A program made the position numbers and the translations under genes. Shown here piece after piece: positions 5,961-14,604 of a stretch of DNA of 30,766 nt; within the stretch, counting starts at the first letter, position 1, and every line of letters starts with the position of its first letter. Origin of the DNA: JAGXFP01 sp039714535 (GTDB taxonomy: Bacteria; Desulfobacterota; Desulfobulbia; Desulfobulbales; JAGXFP01); assembly GCA_039714535.1 (NCBI GenBank), contig JBDLJC010000045.1:1-30766 (forward strand), given 5' to 3'. The notes under the pieces were generated by a model. It was not told the DNA's origin, ran no database searches, and was given only the letters and a program-made list of their open reading frames with translations.

Positions 5961-8369
5961 ATGACCTGGATACATAAAAGTTTTGAAGGCTGGTTTATCA
6001 GGATGGCCTCCCTGGTCTGCCGCCATAAATATTGGTCGCTGATGCTGATGCTGGGCCTGACCTTCGCCCTGGCTGCCCAACTGCCGAAAACCACCATTGA
6101 CACCCGCGATGAAAGTTTCTTCTACAAAGACGACCCGGCCCTGGTCTCTTACAACAATTTCCGCGACCAGTTCGGCACCGACGATGCCTTCATCATCACC
6201 CTCAGGCCCAAAAAAGGTCTGGACCGGAGGTTTTTCACCTTTCTCAGCCTGCTTCACCATGAGCTGGAAGCGAAAGTCCCGTATCTCGACGAAATCAGCA
6301 GTCTGGTCAATGCCCGCCTGGTCAGGGCGGAAGGAGACACTCTGGTCGTGGAGGATCTGCTGGCGGATCTGCCGAAATCGGCAGCCGGAACAGCCCGAAT
6401 ACTAGAGCTGATCGATCACTATCCCATGTACGACAAACTGCTCATCTCAGAGGACCGCAGCCTGGTTTCCATCATGATCCGGGCCCAGGCCATCAGGGAA
6501 CTCCCGGAGAGCGAACTGCTGGCAGGGTTTGATGACGCTATGATCGATACCCGCAAGGACAGCGAGAAATACCTGAGCAACAGCGAGAGTACCGAGATAA
6601 CCAAAGCCATTAAAGAGGTCCTCGACCGTTACCGCGATGAGGAGATCGAGATCTTTTTCTCCGGCACCCCGGCGGTCATCGCCGAGCTGCAGGCCAGTAT
6701 CGAAAAGGACCTGAGAACCCTGGTGCCGCTGGCTGCCCTCTTGATCCTGACTTTTCTTGCTCTGCTGTTTCGCCGGGTATCCGGGGTGGTATATCCAACT
6801 CTGGTGGTTTTTCTGTCACTATTCTCCACCCTCGGTTTCATGGCTCTGGTTAACATCCCGATCACCATGCTTACCCAGATGCTGCCCTCTTTTCTGCTGA
6901 TCGTCGGCGTCGGTGACAGCGTCCACATCATGACAATCTTCTATCGCATCTACCGGAAAACCGGGGATAAAGAGTCCGCCATTGTCGATGCGGTAGGCTT
7001 TGCCGGCCTGCCGGTCCTGATGACCAGCCTGACCACCTCCTGCGGCCTGATGTCGTTTGTCTGGGCCGATGTTGCCTCGGTTGCCCAGCTCGGTTATGTG
7101 GCCCCCCTGGGTGTAATGCTGGCTTTTCTCTACACGGTAATTCTGCTGCCGGCCCTGATCTGTATTTTTCCGGTAAAACCGGGGATTCCCGTCCCGGAGC
7201 ATGAAATACCCGTTGCCGACCGGATCTTCAGCTGGATCGCCCGCCTGACCACGCACCGGCCATTCCTGGTTACCGGGATTTCGTCTCTGCTGGTTCTGGT
7301 CGCCATTTTCTCAGCGTCATCGGTCAGGTTCTCTCACAACGGCCTTACCTGGTTTCCCCATGATTCGGATATCCGGACCTCGACCAGATTGATGGATACA
7401 GTCAACGGCGGCTCAGTCATGCTGGAGGTCCTGATCGATACCGGCAAAGACAACAGCCTGCACGATCCGAATGTTCTGAAGAGTTTTGCCAAAGCATCAA
7501 CGGAAGTCCCAAAAATAGAACTCCACGGGATCAGGGCTGCCAAGGCCTGGTCCCTGGCCGATGTGGTCAAGGAGACCAACCGGGCCCTGCACGAAGACCG
7601 GAATGAAGCCTATACGATTCCGGAGAGTCGCCAACTCATCGCCCAGGAGCTGGTGCTCTTCGAGGCCAGCGGCAGTGACGATCTGGAGGACTTTACCGAT
7701 ATGAGCTATCGGACCGGCAGAATGTCGATTCTGGCCCCCTTTGAGGACGCGATTCTCTATAAGGATTACGCCGATGAACTGCGGGATTATTTCGGCCAGA
7801 AGTTTCCCGGAGCGGAAATAACCCTGACCGGCAAGATTCCCCTGTTTGTCAAATTGATCAAAAACATAATTACCAGCATGGCCAAGAGCTACGTCTTCGC
7901 CCTGCTGGTAATTACCATCCTGATGATCTTTATGGTCGGCCGGGTAAAGATCGGCCTGATGAGCATGATCGCCAATGTGGTGCCGATCATCGGCGTTCTC
8001 GGCCTGATGGGCCTGAAAGGGATCCCCCTGGATCTCAGTACAATGCTGGTCGGCAGCCTGATCCTCGGTCTGGTAGTTGACGACACCATCCACTTCCTCC
8101 ACCATTTCCGCCGGGCCTTTGATCAAACGGGCGAACTGGAGACCGCGGTCAGGATGACTCTCTACTCCACCGGCCGCGCCCTGGTGATCACCAGTATGGT
8201 TTTATGCGGCGGCTACTTCATCTACCTGCTCGCCTACCTGGAAAGCAATGTCCGCTTCGGGCTGCTGACCGGTTGTGCGGTTCTTTTCGCCCTGGCGGCA
8301 GATTTTTTCCTGGTGCCGGCCCTGCTTACCATTACCTACAGAAAAAAAGCGCCCATCGGAGGAGAGTAA
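5961..8369 (+). CDS. RND/MMPL-family exporter (HpnN-like)
   Basis: 802 residues with the RND duplication: one N-terminal membrane helix (about 22-42), a periplasmic domain, a bundle starting at about residue 250, then a second helix, periplasmic domain and bundle, giving about 12 segments. The proton-relay aspartates lie in the repeated motifs GVGDSVHIMTIF (about 315) and GLVVDDTIHFLHHF (about 703), typical of MMPL/HpnN-type exporters. Relatives move hydrophobic lipids such as hopanoids, sterols or mycolates out of the inner membrane, not small drugs. The length fits HpnN-like rather than AcrB-like (over 1000) proteins. GGGGGAAAG precedes the ATG, and the stop is one base before the next start, with a LolA-like partner immediately downstream. 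Confidence 0.92.
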   Translation: MTWIHKSFEGWFIRMASLVCRHKYWSLMLMLGLTFALAAQLPKTTIDTRDESFFYKDDPALVSYNNFRDQFGTDDAFIITLRPKKGLDRRFFTFLSLLHHELEAKVPYLDEISSLVNARLVRAEGDTLVVEDLLADLPKSAAGTARILELIDHYPMYDKLLISEDRSLVSIMIRAQAIRELPESELLAGFDDAMIDTRKDSEKYLSNSESTEITKAIKEVLDRYRDEEIEIFFSGTPAVIAELQASIEKDLRTLVPLAALLILTFLALLFRRVSGVVYPTLVVFLSLFSTLGFMALVNIPITMLTQMLPSFLLIVGVGDSVHIMTIFYRIYRKTGDKESAIVDAVGFAGLPVLMTSLTTSCGLMSFVWADVASVAQLGYVAPLGVMLAFLYTVILLPALICIFPVKPGIPVPEHEIPVADRIFSWIARLTTHRPFLVTGISSLLVLVAIFSASSVRFSHNGLTWFPHDSDIRTSTRLMDTVNGGSVMLEVLIDTGKDNSLHDPNVLKSFAKASTEVPKIELHGIRAAKAWSLADVVKETNRALHEDRNEAYTIPESRQLIAQELVLFEASGSDDLEDFTDMSYRTGRMSILAPFEDAILYKDYADELRDYFGQKFPGAEITLTGKIPLFVKLIKNIITSMAKSYVFALLVITILMIFMVGRVKIGLMSMIANVVPIIGVLGLMGLKGIPLDLSTMLVGSLILGLVVDDTIHFLHHFRRAFDQTGELETAVRMTLYSTGRALVITSMVLCGGYFIYLLAYLESNVRFGLLTGCAVLFALAADFFLVPALLTITYRKKAPIGGE

Positions 8370-8370
8370 A

Positions 8371-9189
8371 ATGAGGACTTTTTTTAAGATTCTGGCAGCC
8401 ATGGTCTTCGGCCTTTCCGCCGTTACCAGCAACGCCTTCGCCGATGATCCCGAGGCCTGGGCCATCATGGAAAAGGTTGATACCCGAGAAGACGGGGACC
8501 GATCGATGGTCGATATGCGGATGATCCTGATCAACAAGCAGGGCAAGGAGCGAATCCGCTCCATTCGCTCATTCGGGATTGACCGGGGAGAGGACCACCT
8601 CAGCCTGATGTTCTTCCTTGCCCCTGCCGATGTCAGCGGCACCGGCTTTTTGACCTATGATTATGAAGGGGGCGACAACGATGATGACCAATGGCTTTTC
8701 CTGCCGGCTCTCAATAAAACCAAGCGCATCGCCGCCGGTGACAAGAGCGGCAGTTTCATGGGTTCTGATTTTTCCTATGCCGACCTGACTACCAGGCGGG
8801 TTGAAGATTACAAGTACTCCTTCAACGAACAGCAGCGAGAAGTTACGGTCCACGGCCATAAAGCCTGGGTGATCAATGCGACTCCCAAAGATGAGAAAGT
8901 CGCCGGGGAGACCGGTTATAAGCGCTCGATTGTTTTTGTCCGCCAGGACAATTTCGTGGTTATCCGCGCCATTTATTTTCCAACAAATGGCAGCACTACC
9001 AAGTATTACGATGTCAGGAAGCTGGAACAGATCGAAGGAGTCTGGACTGGTACCGAAATCCACATGACAACCAAAAAAGGCAAAAGAACGGTCCACAAGA
9101 CCATCCTCTCCTTCAACAACGTGAAATACAACCAGGACTCGGTAAATGAAGACCTATTCTCCATCCGCCGCCTTGAAAAAGGCCCTTGA
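8371..9189 (+). CDS. Outer-membrane lipoprotein-sorting (LolA-like) periplasmic protein
   Basis: 272 residues from ATG 8371, fixed by GGAGGAGAG at 8358-8366; the frame is open further upstream inside the exporter gene, but those codons are not needed. A signal peptide ends at SNAFA (residue 24). The mature part follows the LolA-like pattern seen in PF17131 proteins: AWAIMEKVDTREDGDRS, then RIRSIRSFG, then DDQWLFLPALNKTKRIA and GSFMGSDFSYADLT. These carriers have a hydrophobic cavity for lipid or lipid-anchored cargo and are commonly paired with RND exporters. It most likely takes cargo from the exporter and hands it to the outer membrane. The next CDS overlaps its 3' end by 44 bases. Confidence 0.9.
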   Translation: MRTFFKILAAMVFGLSAVTSNAFADDPEAWAIMEKVDTREDGDRSMVDMRMILINKQGKERIRSIRSFGIDRGEDHLSLMFFLAPADVSGTGFLTYDYEGGDNDDDQWLFLPALNKTKRIAAGDKSGSFMGSDFSYADLTTRRVEDYKYSFNEQQREVTVHGHKAWVINATPKDEKVAGETGYKRSIVFVRQDNFVVIRAIYFPTNGSTTKYYDVRKLEQIEGVWTGTEIHMTTKKGKRTVHKTILSFNNVKYNQDSVNEDLFSIRRLEKGP

Positions 9190-10522
9190 AACCGCACTTC
9201 TGCTGGGCTTTCTGTTAGTCATTGCCAGCCCGGTCAGCGCCGATGAGCAGCCGATCGACCTTTTTTCCGGCTTTGATGACCAGGCGCCGGCGGCCAGACA
9301 AGAAGAGAGCGACAGGGATACTCCCTCTTTCTTAAGCGGCTTTGCCAAGCTGGCCGCAGCCTATAATACCGATCATGGGCAGCCCCTGCCCGGCCAAACC
9401 GACTGGCGGGGGTTATCGAAGTTGCGGGGTGAATTGTTGCTGGAGACAAAACAAAAACTCTCCGGCTGGCAATTCTTCGTCAGTGGGAAAGGCTTTTATG
9501 ACCTGGCCTACGAGAGCAACGGCCGGAGCGGTTATGCCGCCCGGGTCCTGGCTGACTACGAGGATGAAGTGGAACTTCGAGAGGCCTGGCTCCAAGGGGC
9601 GCTGCTGCCCTCCCTTGATCTGAAACTGGGCCGGCAGATCGTGGCCTGGGGCCGCTCCGACAACTTCCGGGTGACTGACATCCTGAATCCCCTCGATAAC
9701 CGGGAGCCGGGCCTGACCGATATCGAAGACCTGCGGTTGCCGCTGGCCATGACCAAACTCAATTTTTATCTTGGCGACTGGAGTCTTGACCTGATCGGGA
9801 TTCATGAGCACCGCTACGATAAGAACCCACCCTTCGGCCATGATTTTTACCCCTATCCGGTCCCGCCACCGGAGGAGATCCGGCCGGCCCATACTATGGA
9901 AAACACCGAACTGGCATTGGACCTTACCGGCTCTTTCTCCGGCTGGGATCTCTCCATTTATTATGCCGATACATTTAACGACCAGCCGAACCTTGTCCCT
10001 TCCCTGCCGCCTGTCAGTGAGCACCGACGTCTGAAAATCTTCGGCACCGCGGCCAGCATCGCCCGGGGGAACATGCTGATCATCACCGAAGCTGCCCACC
10101 TGCAGGGCCTCGGCTTCCTGGCTGATTTCAACAGCGATTATGAAAGAACCGACCTGCTGGCCGGGTTCGAATACTCAGGCTTCAGCGAGACCGTTATCAA
10201 CTGCGATTATCTCTTCAGGCGTTTACATGGCTACAATAATATGATCAAGGCCTCCCCGGAATCTCCGCTGGAGAACGACGAACAGCTGGCCCTCAGGATC
10301 AGCCGTAACTTTCTCCACGAGACCGTTTCCCTGGGCGGCCTGGCTATGGTCTTCGGAGACCGGGGCCAACGGGGCGCGCTGGAGCGGTTGACCTTAACCT
10401 ATGACCCGGCCGACAACTGGAGCATTACCGCCGGCGCGGTTTTCTATGAGTCCGGCGATACCCCGGCCACCGCCATTGGCGATAAAGATCGGGTTTTTAT
10501 GGAAATCAGGTATGATTTCTAG
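9146..10522 (+). CDS. DUF1302-like outer-membrane beta-barrel protein
   Basis: 458 residues beginning inside the LolA-like gene in another frame (44-bp overlap). The N-terminus is a signal peptide ending near SPVSA (about residue 32). The mature protein shows alternating strand sequence and typical DUF1302 phrases: LKLGRQIVAWGRSDNFRVTD, then NPLDNREPGLTDIEDLRLPL. It ends in MEIRYDF with a terminal phenylalanine, the usual signal for barrel insertion. DUF1302 proteins are often encoded next to RND exporters in steroid- and lipid-handling clusters. It would be the outer-membrane end of the route made by the exporter and carrier. The start has only a weak ribosome-binding sequence, as expected for a coupled overlapping gene. 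Confidence 0.87.
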   Translation: MKTYSPSAALKKALETALLLGFLLVIASPVSADEQPIDLFSGFDDQAPAARQEESDRDTPSFLSGFAKLAAAYNTDHGQPLPGQTDWRGLSKLRGELLLETKQKLSGWQFFVSGKGFYDLAYESNGRSGYAARVLADYEDEVELREAWLQGALLPSLDLKLGRQIVAWGRSDNFRVTDILNPLDNREPGLTDIEDLRLPLAMTKLNFYLGDWSLDLIGIHEHRYDKNPPFGHDFYPYPVPPPEEIRPAHTMENTELALDLTGSFSGWDLSIYYADTFNDQPNLVPSLPPVSEHRRLKIFGTAASIARGNMLIITEAAHLQGLGFLADFNSDYERTDLLAGFEYSGFSETVINCDYLFRRLHGYNNMIKASPESPLENDEQLALRISRNFLHETVSLGGLAMVFGDRGQRGALERLTLTYDPADNWSITAGAVFYESGDTPATAIGDKDRVFMEIRYDF

Positions 10523-10600
10523 CTGACATATGCAACAAAAGGACAGGTTGCCTAACAGCCGCCCCCTATATAACGCGTGATAATTAGAGGAGGATTTGAG

Positions 10601-10843
10601 ATGACCATTGAAATTATTCGTAACGCTCTCGGTTGGTGTGGGGTTATTAACTTTGGGATGTTGCTCCTTTGGTTTTTGGTCTTTTCGTTCGCCCCGGCTC
10701 TGATCTACCGGACCCATGGGAAATGGTACAAGTTGTCGGAAGAGAAGATCTCCGAAATCCATTACAACGGCATGCTGTTTTTCAAGTTAGGGATATTTCT
10801 GTTTAATATCGTGCCGTACCTGGCCTTGCGGATTGTCGGATAA
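10601..10843 (+). CDS. Small membrane protein, DUF6868-like
   Basis: 80 residues; ATG 10601 is chosen because GAGGAGG (10587-10593) lies just upstream. Two hydrophobic segments (about residues 10-34 and 56-77) flank a polar loop containing THGKWYKLSEEKISEIHYNG, which I associate with DUF6868 proteins. No function is established to my knowledge. It lies 78 bases after the barrel gene and 15 bases before the HXXEE gene, so it may be the eighth gene of the TetR-led cluster, or it may form a two-gene unit with the HXXEE protein. Confidence 0.75.
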   Translation: MTIEIIRNALGWCGVINFGMLLLWFLVFSFAPALIYRTHGKWYKLSEEKISEIHYNGMLFFKLGIFLFNIVPYLALRIVG

Positions 10844-10858
10844 CCATAAAGGAAAGAC

Positions 10859-11245
10859 ATGGGAACTTACGAAACAATCATTCTGCTTTATATCCTTTTT
10901 ATCTGGTGCGTCGTTCTCCATACCCTGGAAGAAATTGCCCAGGGTGTCTTTGATGTTAAATTAGGCCCCATAAAAGCCAGTAAGAAAAAATATTTTATTG
11001 GCGCCACACTCATTACCACCGTCAACTTCTCCACCCTGGCTTTAATAGTGATCGGCAGCAAAGTCGGTCTTTATCTGGGAATCTTCACTTCTTCCGTAAT
11101 TGGGGTTCTTCAAGCCCTGATTCATGGCTACGGATTTATCAAGGAAGGGGGCAAGGCCAAAAATGTCGGGGTCGGGTTTTATTCTTCCATACCCCTTTCA
11201 ATTGTTGGCGCGATACTTCTCTATAAAATCCTGGAACAGGTTTGA
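10859..11245 (+). CDS. HXXEE-domain membrane protein
   Basis: 128 residues, preceded by AAAGGAAAG. His21-x-x-Glu24-Glu25 (HTLEE) in the first hydrophobic segment is the motif that names the HXXEE family; a further conserved-looking histidine lies in ALIHGYGF (about residue 97). Four membrane segments are likely. Such proteins have no defined biochemical role that I know of; buried His and Glu residues could bind a metal or form an active site in the membrane. It closes the run of plus-strand genes that starts at the TetR regulator. A damaged relative of its C-terminal half follows directly. Confidence 0.8.
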   Translation: MGTYETIILLYILFIWCVVLHTLEEIAQGVFDVKLGPIKASKKKYFIGATLITTVNFSTLALIVIGSKVGLYLGIFTSSVIGVLQALIHGYGFIKEGGKAKNVGVGFYSSIPLSIVGAILLYKILEQV

Positions 11246-11283
11246 ATACTCAAGAATGAGATGACAAGAGATGTTTAACAAAA

Positions 11284-11500
11284 TTCTTTTTATACGATAT
11301 TTTGGCCCGATATTTGGGGACGCTATCCCTATTGATAGTCGGGATCAAGGCCGGACTCTATCTAGGAATATTTAATTCGAGCGTTATTGGGATTCTTCAG
11401 GATCTTATACATGGGATTGGCTTTTTATCAAGGAAGGGGAAATTCCCGCCATATAAAACCTGGGTTTTTTACCTCTTACTTGTACCTCTGATTTCCCGGG
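11284..11500 (+). pseudogene. Remnant of a second HXXEE gene (C-terminal half, frameshifted)
   Basis: The translation IKAGLYLGIFNSSVIGILQ, followed by DLIHGIGF, matches SKVGLYLGIFTSSVIGVLQ and ALIHGYGF of the intact neighbour. The region with the HXXEE motif is missing. At about 11420-11425 two extra T residues shift the frame: the intact gene reads GFIKEGG where the remnant reads GFLSRKG, and the ATC AAG GAA GGG codons remain in the other frame. The DNA is clearly related but well diverged, so this is an old tandem duplicate or paralogue fragment. The right limit is approximate. Confidence 0.7.
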
Positions 11501-11518
11501 ACCGTAAAGTGGCTGGTC

Positions 11519-14443
11519 TCATCGACTTTTGTAGTAAACATCAAGGGCCTTTGTGAATCTTGCCGTCAATGGCCGGATCTGTTTTTGTGGCACCGGGCCG
11601 GCATTTTGCCATTCCTGTTCGATTTTTTTGATCTCTTCATCAATAGCTTGTTTTTCGTTGCGGCGGCCGGCCAGCATGAAATTGTCTTCCATGGCCTGTT
11701 TAAGTTCTTCGGCAAGAGACAGGGCTTTGTCGCGGCTTCTGGCTGTTGACTTGTTAGTGATCCCCAGGATATTTTCCAGACGCAGGCAGAGACTCTCTTT
11801 TTTCTTCTGGTTTGCAAGGTATTGGCTTGTTAATTCTTCGAAATATTGCTTGTTGTCAGTAAAGAAAGCATCACATAAATCCTGGAATCGGTCGTCTAGT
11901 TTTTTGTCGACCTCTTGGGGAGCGAAACCGGTCGCAGACCAATCTTTTTGCAATTTCTTTAATTGGGTTGTTATTTTTTTGTTTTTTCCATGGTAAGCCA
12001 GTTCCACTGCCTGGGCCATTAGCTCTTCTTTGTGGGTCTGGTTTAGATGTTGCTCTTTCTCCTCTTTCTCAACTTGTCTTTGTCTTGCTTTGAAGAATGC
12101 ATCACAGGGTTTCTGGAAGCGTTGCCGGACTGCCTCACTTTGCTCACGCGGCACCGGGCCGATCTCTTGCCATAGTTGTTGCATCTCGGTAAGTTTGGCG
12201 GCTATCTCTTTATGGTCTGTCTCTTCTGCTGTTTCGGCAAGGAGCGTTTCAACCTCTGTGCAGAGCTCCTCTTTGCGTTTTAGGTTTTGCTGGTGTTGTT
12301 CGTTAATCCAGTTGAAATAACTGTCACAGGCGGCTCGAAAGCGTTGCCAGATGGCATCTTGCTGGTCCCTTGGCACATGGCCGATCTTCTGCCAACGGGA
12401 CTGGAGGTCGCGAAACTTTCTGGCGTAGTCCGCCTGCGGTTCTGCTGCTAACCGTTCAGCTTCCTCGCAAAGTTTTTCCTTGTCGAGCAGATGTTGCTGC
12501 CGCTCACTTTCCTTACTTTGGTAATTCTCCTGACGACGATTGAAGAACTGATTACAGGCCTCGCGAAACTGTTGGTGTAATTCTCGTTCTTCACGGCGGG
12601 AGCCATGGGGGAGGGTCTTCCATTCATCCTGTAAACCCTTGAGGGTGGTGGCGGTTTTTTGCCATGTTGTTGAATCGACCAGTTCTGCAGCCAGAGTGCA
12701 GATTTCCCGCCGGCGATCCATGGCCTTTTCTTGTTTTTCTTTCAGCTCTGCCAGATAAGGCTCGGCCCGTTTGAAATTACGATTACAGCTGCTATGGAAT
12801 TTGTCCCATAACTTTTGGGACTTTTTAGGGGGAACCTGGCCGATAGCCTTCCATTCGGCCTGAGCCTTCTTGACTACTTTGACAACGGTCTCCAGATCTT
12901 TCTCTTGTTCAAGGGCGGTAATTCGTGCCGTCAACTTTTCCTTAAGACCCAAATTGGCCCATAGTTGCCAGTCCTGTTCGCGTTGGAAGGCTTCGCGTTT
13001 GTCTGTAAAATTAGTTATGGCTGACTTGAAGCGCTGGGCCAGCTCTTTTTCTTCGGTATCAGTAAGAATTGGTAATTGTTGCCAGTCCTGTTGCAGGGCC
13101 TGGAGTTGTTGCTCTGCCCGGTTATTGTTTGCTGTGGTATCCAGATTCTCCAGTTTGTCGCAGATTTCCCGCTGTTTGGAGAGGTGTTGTTCATGGAGTA
13201 GTTTTTTTGCCTGGGTTAGTTCTATGGCGACCTCAGAGACTTGACTTTGGCTGATAGCCTGCTTGAAATATTTGAAATTGATTGCAGCCAGTTTTTTTTC
13301 TGTGGTCGCCAAGAGGGTGGTTGCCTTCTTTAGATTGGCAGTCGTGATCAAGTCCTTCGCTTCGGCGCAATTTTTTTCTATGACCTCAATAAGTTCTTTT
13401 TCGGCGCGAATCTTTTCTCTTTTGGAGTCAAAGGACTGGCAGGCTTTATTGAAACGCTTGGTCATGGTTGCGCTTGGTACCAGTTTTTCACTTGGATCAT
13501 GCAAAATAGCGTCCCAGTCGGCGGTAGCCTGTTGTTTTACAGTTTCGGCGTCTTCGGCGGTGGAGCCGGTTAACTGTTCAATGGTACTGCATATTTCATC
13601 CAGTCTGTTCTGCTGCTGTTCGTATTGGGCACTCTTATCCTGTTCCCTTTGGCGACGTTCCTGGATTTCCTGGAATTTACTGGTAAAGTCACTACAGGTC
13701 TTGTTGAAGGCTTTATAGGAAAGGTGATTGCCGGTAGGGTCCAGTTTTTGCCATTCATCTTTGATGGCGGCCAATCTGGTCGCGGCATCGTCTATGTCAC
13801 CGCTGCCCAGGAGTTTCGTTGCTTCGTCTGCCAGGCCCTGCAATGCTTGCTCCAGAAGTTCGTCCTGATCTGGTTGCCGTCTCTGCTCCTCAATTTCGGC
13901 AAGTTTGGTTGTCGCTAACCGCCGGGCCGTTTTGCTGGCCGCACTCTTGGCAAGCCGGGCCAGGAGCTCTTCACCATTGATCTTGGCCATGGCGGCTCGG
14001 GCTGGCTCTTTGCCACAATTTTCCTCTACTATTGCCGCCAACAGGAGTTGGTCGTCGATTCCGCTAACGGCGGCCAGGCGAATTTCCGGGTGCTCGCTAC
14101 TGACGGCGAGTTTTGCCAGGAGCTCAGGAGAGGTTATTTGCTTAAGATCGTGGCGACAGGTATTGATGTTCGGGGCGTTGATCACGAGATCGTAGAGAAG
14201 TTGGTCCTTTCTGGCGATGATCAAGGGGAGGTCTTGCGGATCGGCGTCAGGGGCCAATTGCTCAAGAGTTGCCAGATCGGTCAGTCGGTTGATGGCGGCC
14301 AAGCGCACTTGCCGGTCTTGATCTTCCAGGCTCAGGCTGGCCAAAATTTCGGTTTCTTCGGGATCAATGCTGGCGATTGACACCAACCTAACGGCTGGAT
14401 CCCTATGACGCCATTTTGGTTTTCTGAAATTTAGTAGTCCCAT
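11519..14443 (-). CDS. DUF349 repeat protein (nine repeats, HEAT-like N-terminus)
   Basis: 974 residues from ATG 14443 (MGLLNFRKPKWRHRDP), the start typical of the family; a longer frame begins at 14482. Residues 1-210 look like short HEAT-type helices (DPAVRLVSIASI, RQVRLAAINRL, PEIRLAAVSGI). The rest is about nine DUF349 units, each with a W-x(2-3)-G/LP turn and an F-x(3)-CDxFF helix end, for example WQKIGHVPRDQQDAIWQRF; the last repeat ends at the stop codon. It is very charged, predicted helical and coiled coil, and has no signal peptide, so it is probably cytoplasmic. Its function is unknown to me. A TATAAT on the minus strand (14569-14564) is a possible -10 box, with a poor -35. Confidence 0.87.
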   Translation of the reverse strand: MGLLNFRKPKWRHRDPAVRLVSIASIDPEETEILASLSLEDQDRQVRLAAINRLTDLATLEQLAPDADPQDLPLIIARKDQLLYDLVINAPNINTCRHDLKQITSPELLAKLAVSSEHPEIRLAAVSGIDDQLLLAAIVEENCGKEPARAAMAKINGEELLARLAKSAASKTARRLATTKLAEIEEQRRQPDQDELLEQALQGLADEATKLLGSGDIDDAATRLAAIKDEWQKLDPTGNHLSYKAFNKTCSDFTSKFQEIQERRQREQDKSAQYEQQQNRLDEICSTIEQLTGSTAEDAETVKQQATADWDAILHDPSEKLVPSATMTKRFNKACQSFDSKREKIRAEKELIEVIEKNCAEAKDLITTANLKKATTLLATTEKKLAAINFKYFKQAISQSQVSEVAIELTQAKKLLHEQHLSKQREICDKLENLDTTANNNRAEQQLQALQQDWQQLPILTDTEEKELAQRFKSAITNFTDKREAFQREQDWQLWANLGLKEKLTARITALEQEKDLETVVKVVKKAQAEWKAIGQVPPKKSQKLWDKFHSSCNRNFKRAEPYLAELKEKQEKAMDRRREICTLAAELVDSTTWQKTATTLKGLQDEWKTLPHGSRREERELHQQFREACNQFFNRRQENYQSKESERQQHLLDKEKLCEEAERLAAEPQADYARKFRDLQSRWQKIGHVPRDQQDAIWQRFRAACDSYFNWINEQHQQNLKRKEELCTEVETLLAETAEETDHKEIAAKLTEMQQLWQEIGPVPREQSEAVRQRFQKPCDAFFKARQRQVEKEEKEQHLNQTHKEELMAQAVELAYHGKNKKITTQLKKLQKDWSATGFAPQEVDKKLDDRFQDLCDAFFTDNKQYFEELTSQYLANQKKKESLCLRLENILGITNKSTARSRDKALSLAEELKQAMEDNFMLAGRRNEKQAIDEEIKKIEQEWQNAGPVPQKQIRPLTARFTKALDVYYKSR

Positions 14444-14604
14444 TCTGTAAATATGCCCTATTAATCGGGAGATTTCATGCAAAATTGTTGGTCCGGGCAG
14501 AAATATGGAACTGGGCGGGGTGGGGTAGGGATTATTTAGATGGCGGGCAATCTGGCTTTAGTAATTATACCGTAATTCCCATGCCAGCATGATGGCACAA
14601 ATCT

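Noticed and set aside
7497..8126. 209-codon minus-strand ORF opposite the exporter gene
   Set aside because: It lies wholly inside the clear RND gene, and its composition is that of an antisense shadow of GC-rich codons; no domain is recognisable.
9413..10099. 228-codon minus-strand ORF opposite the DUF1302-like gene
   Set aside because: Shadow of the barrel gene; no ribosome-binding site or motif.
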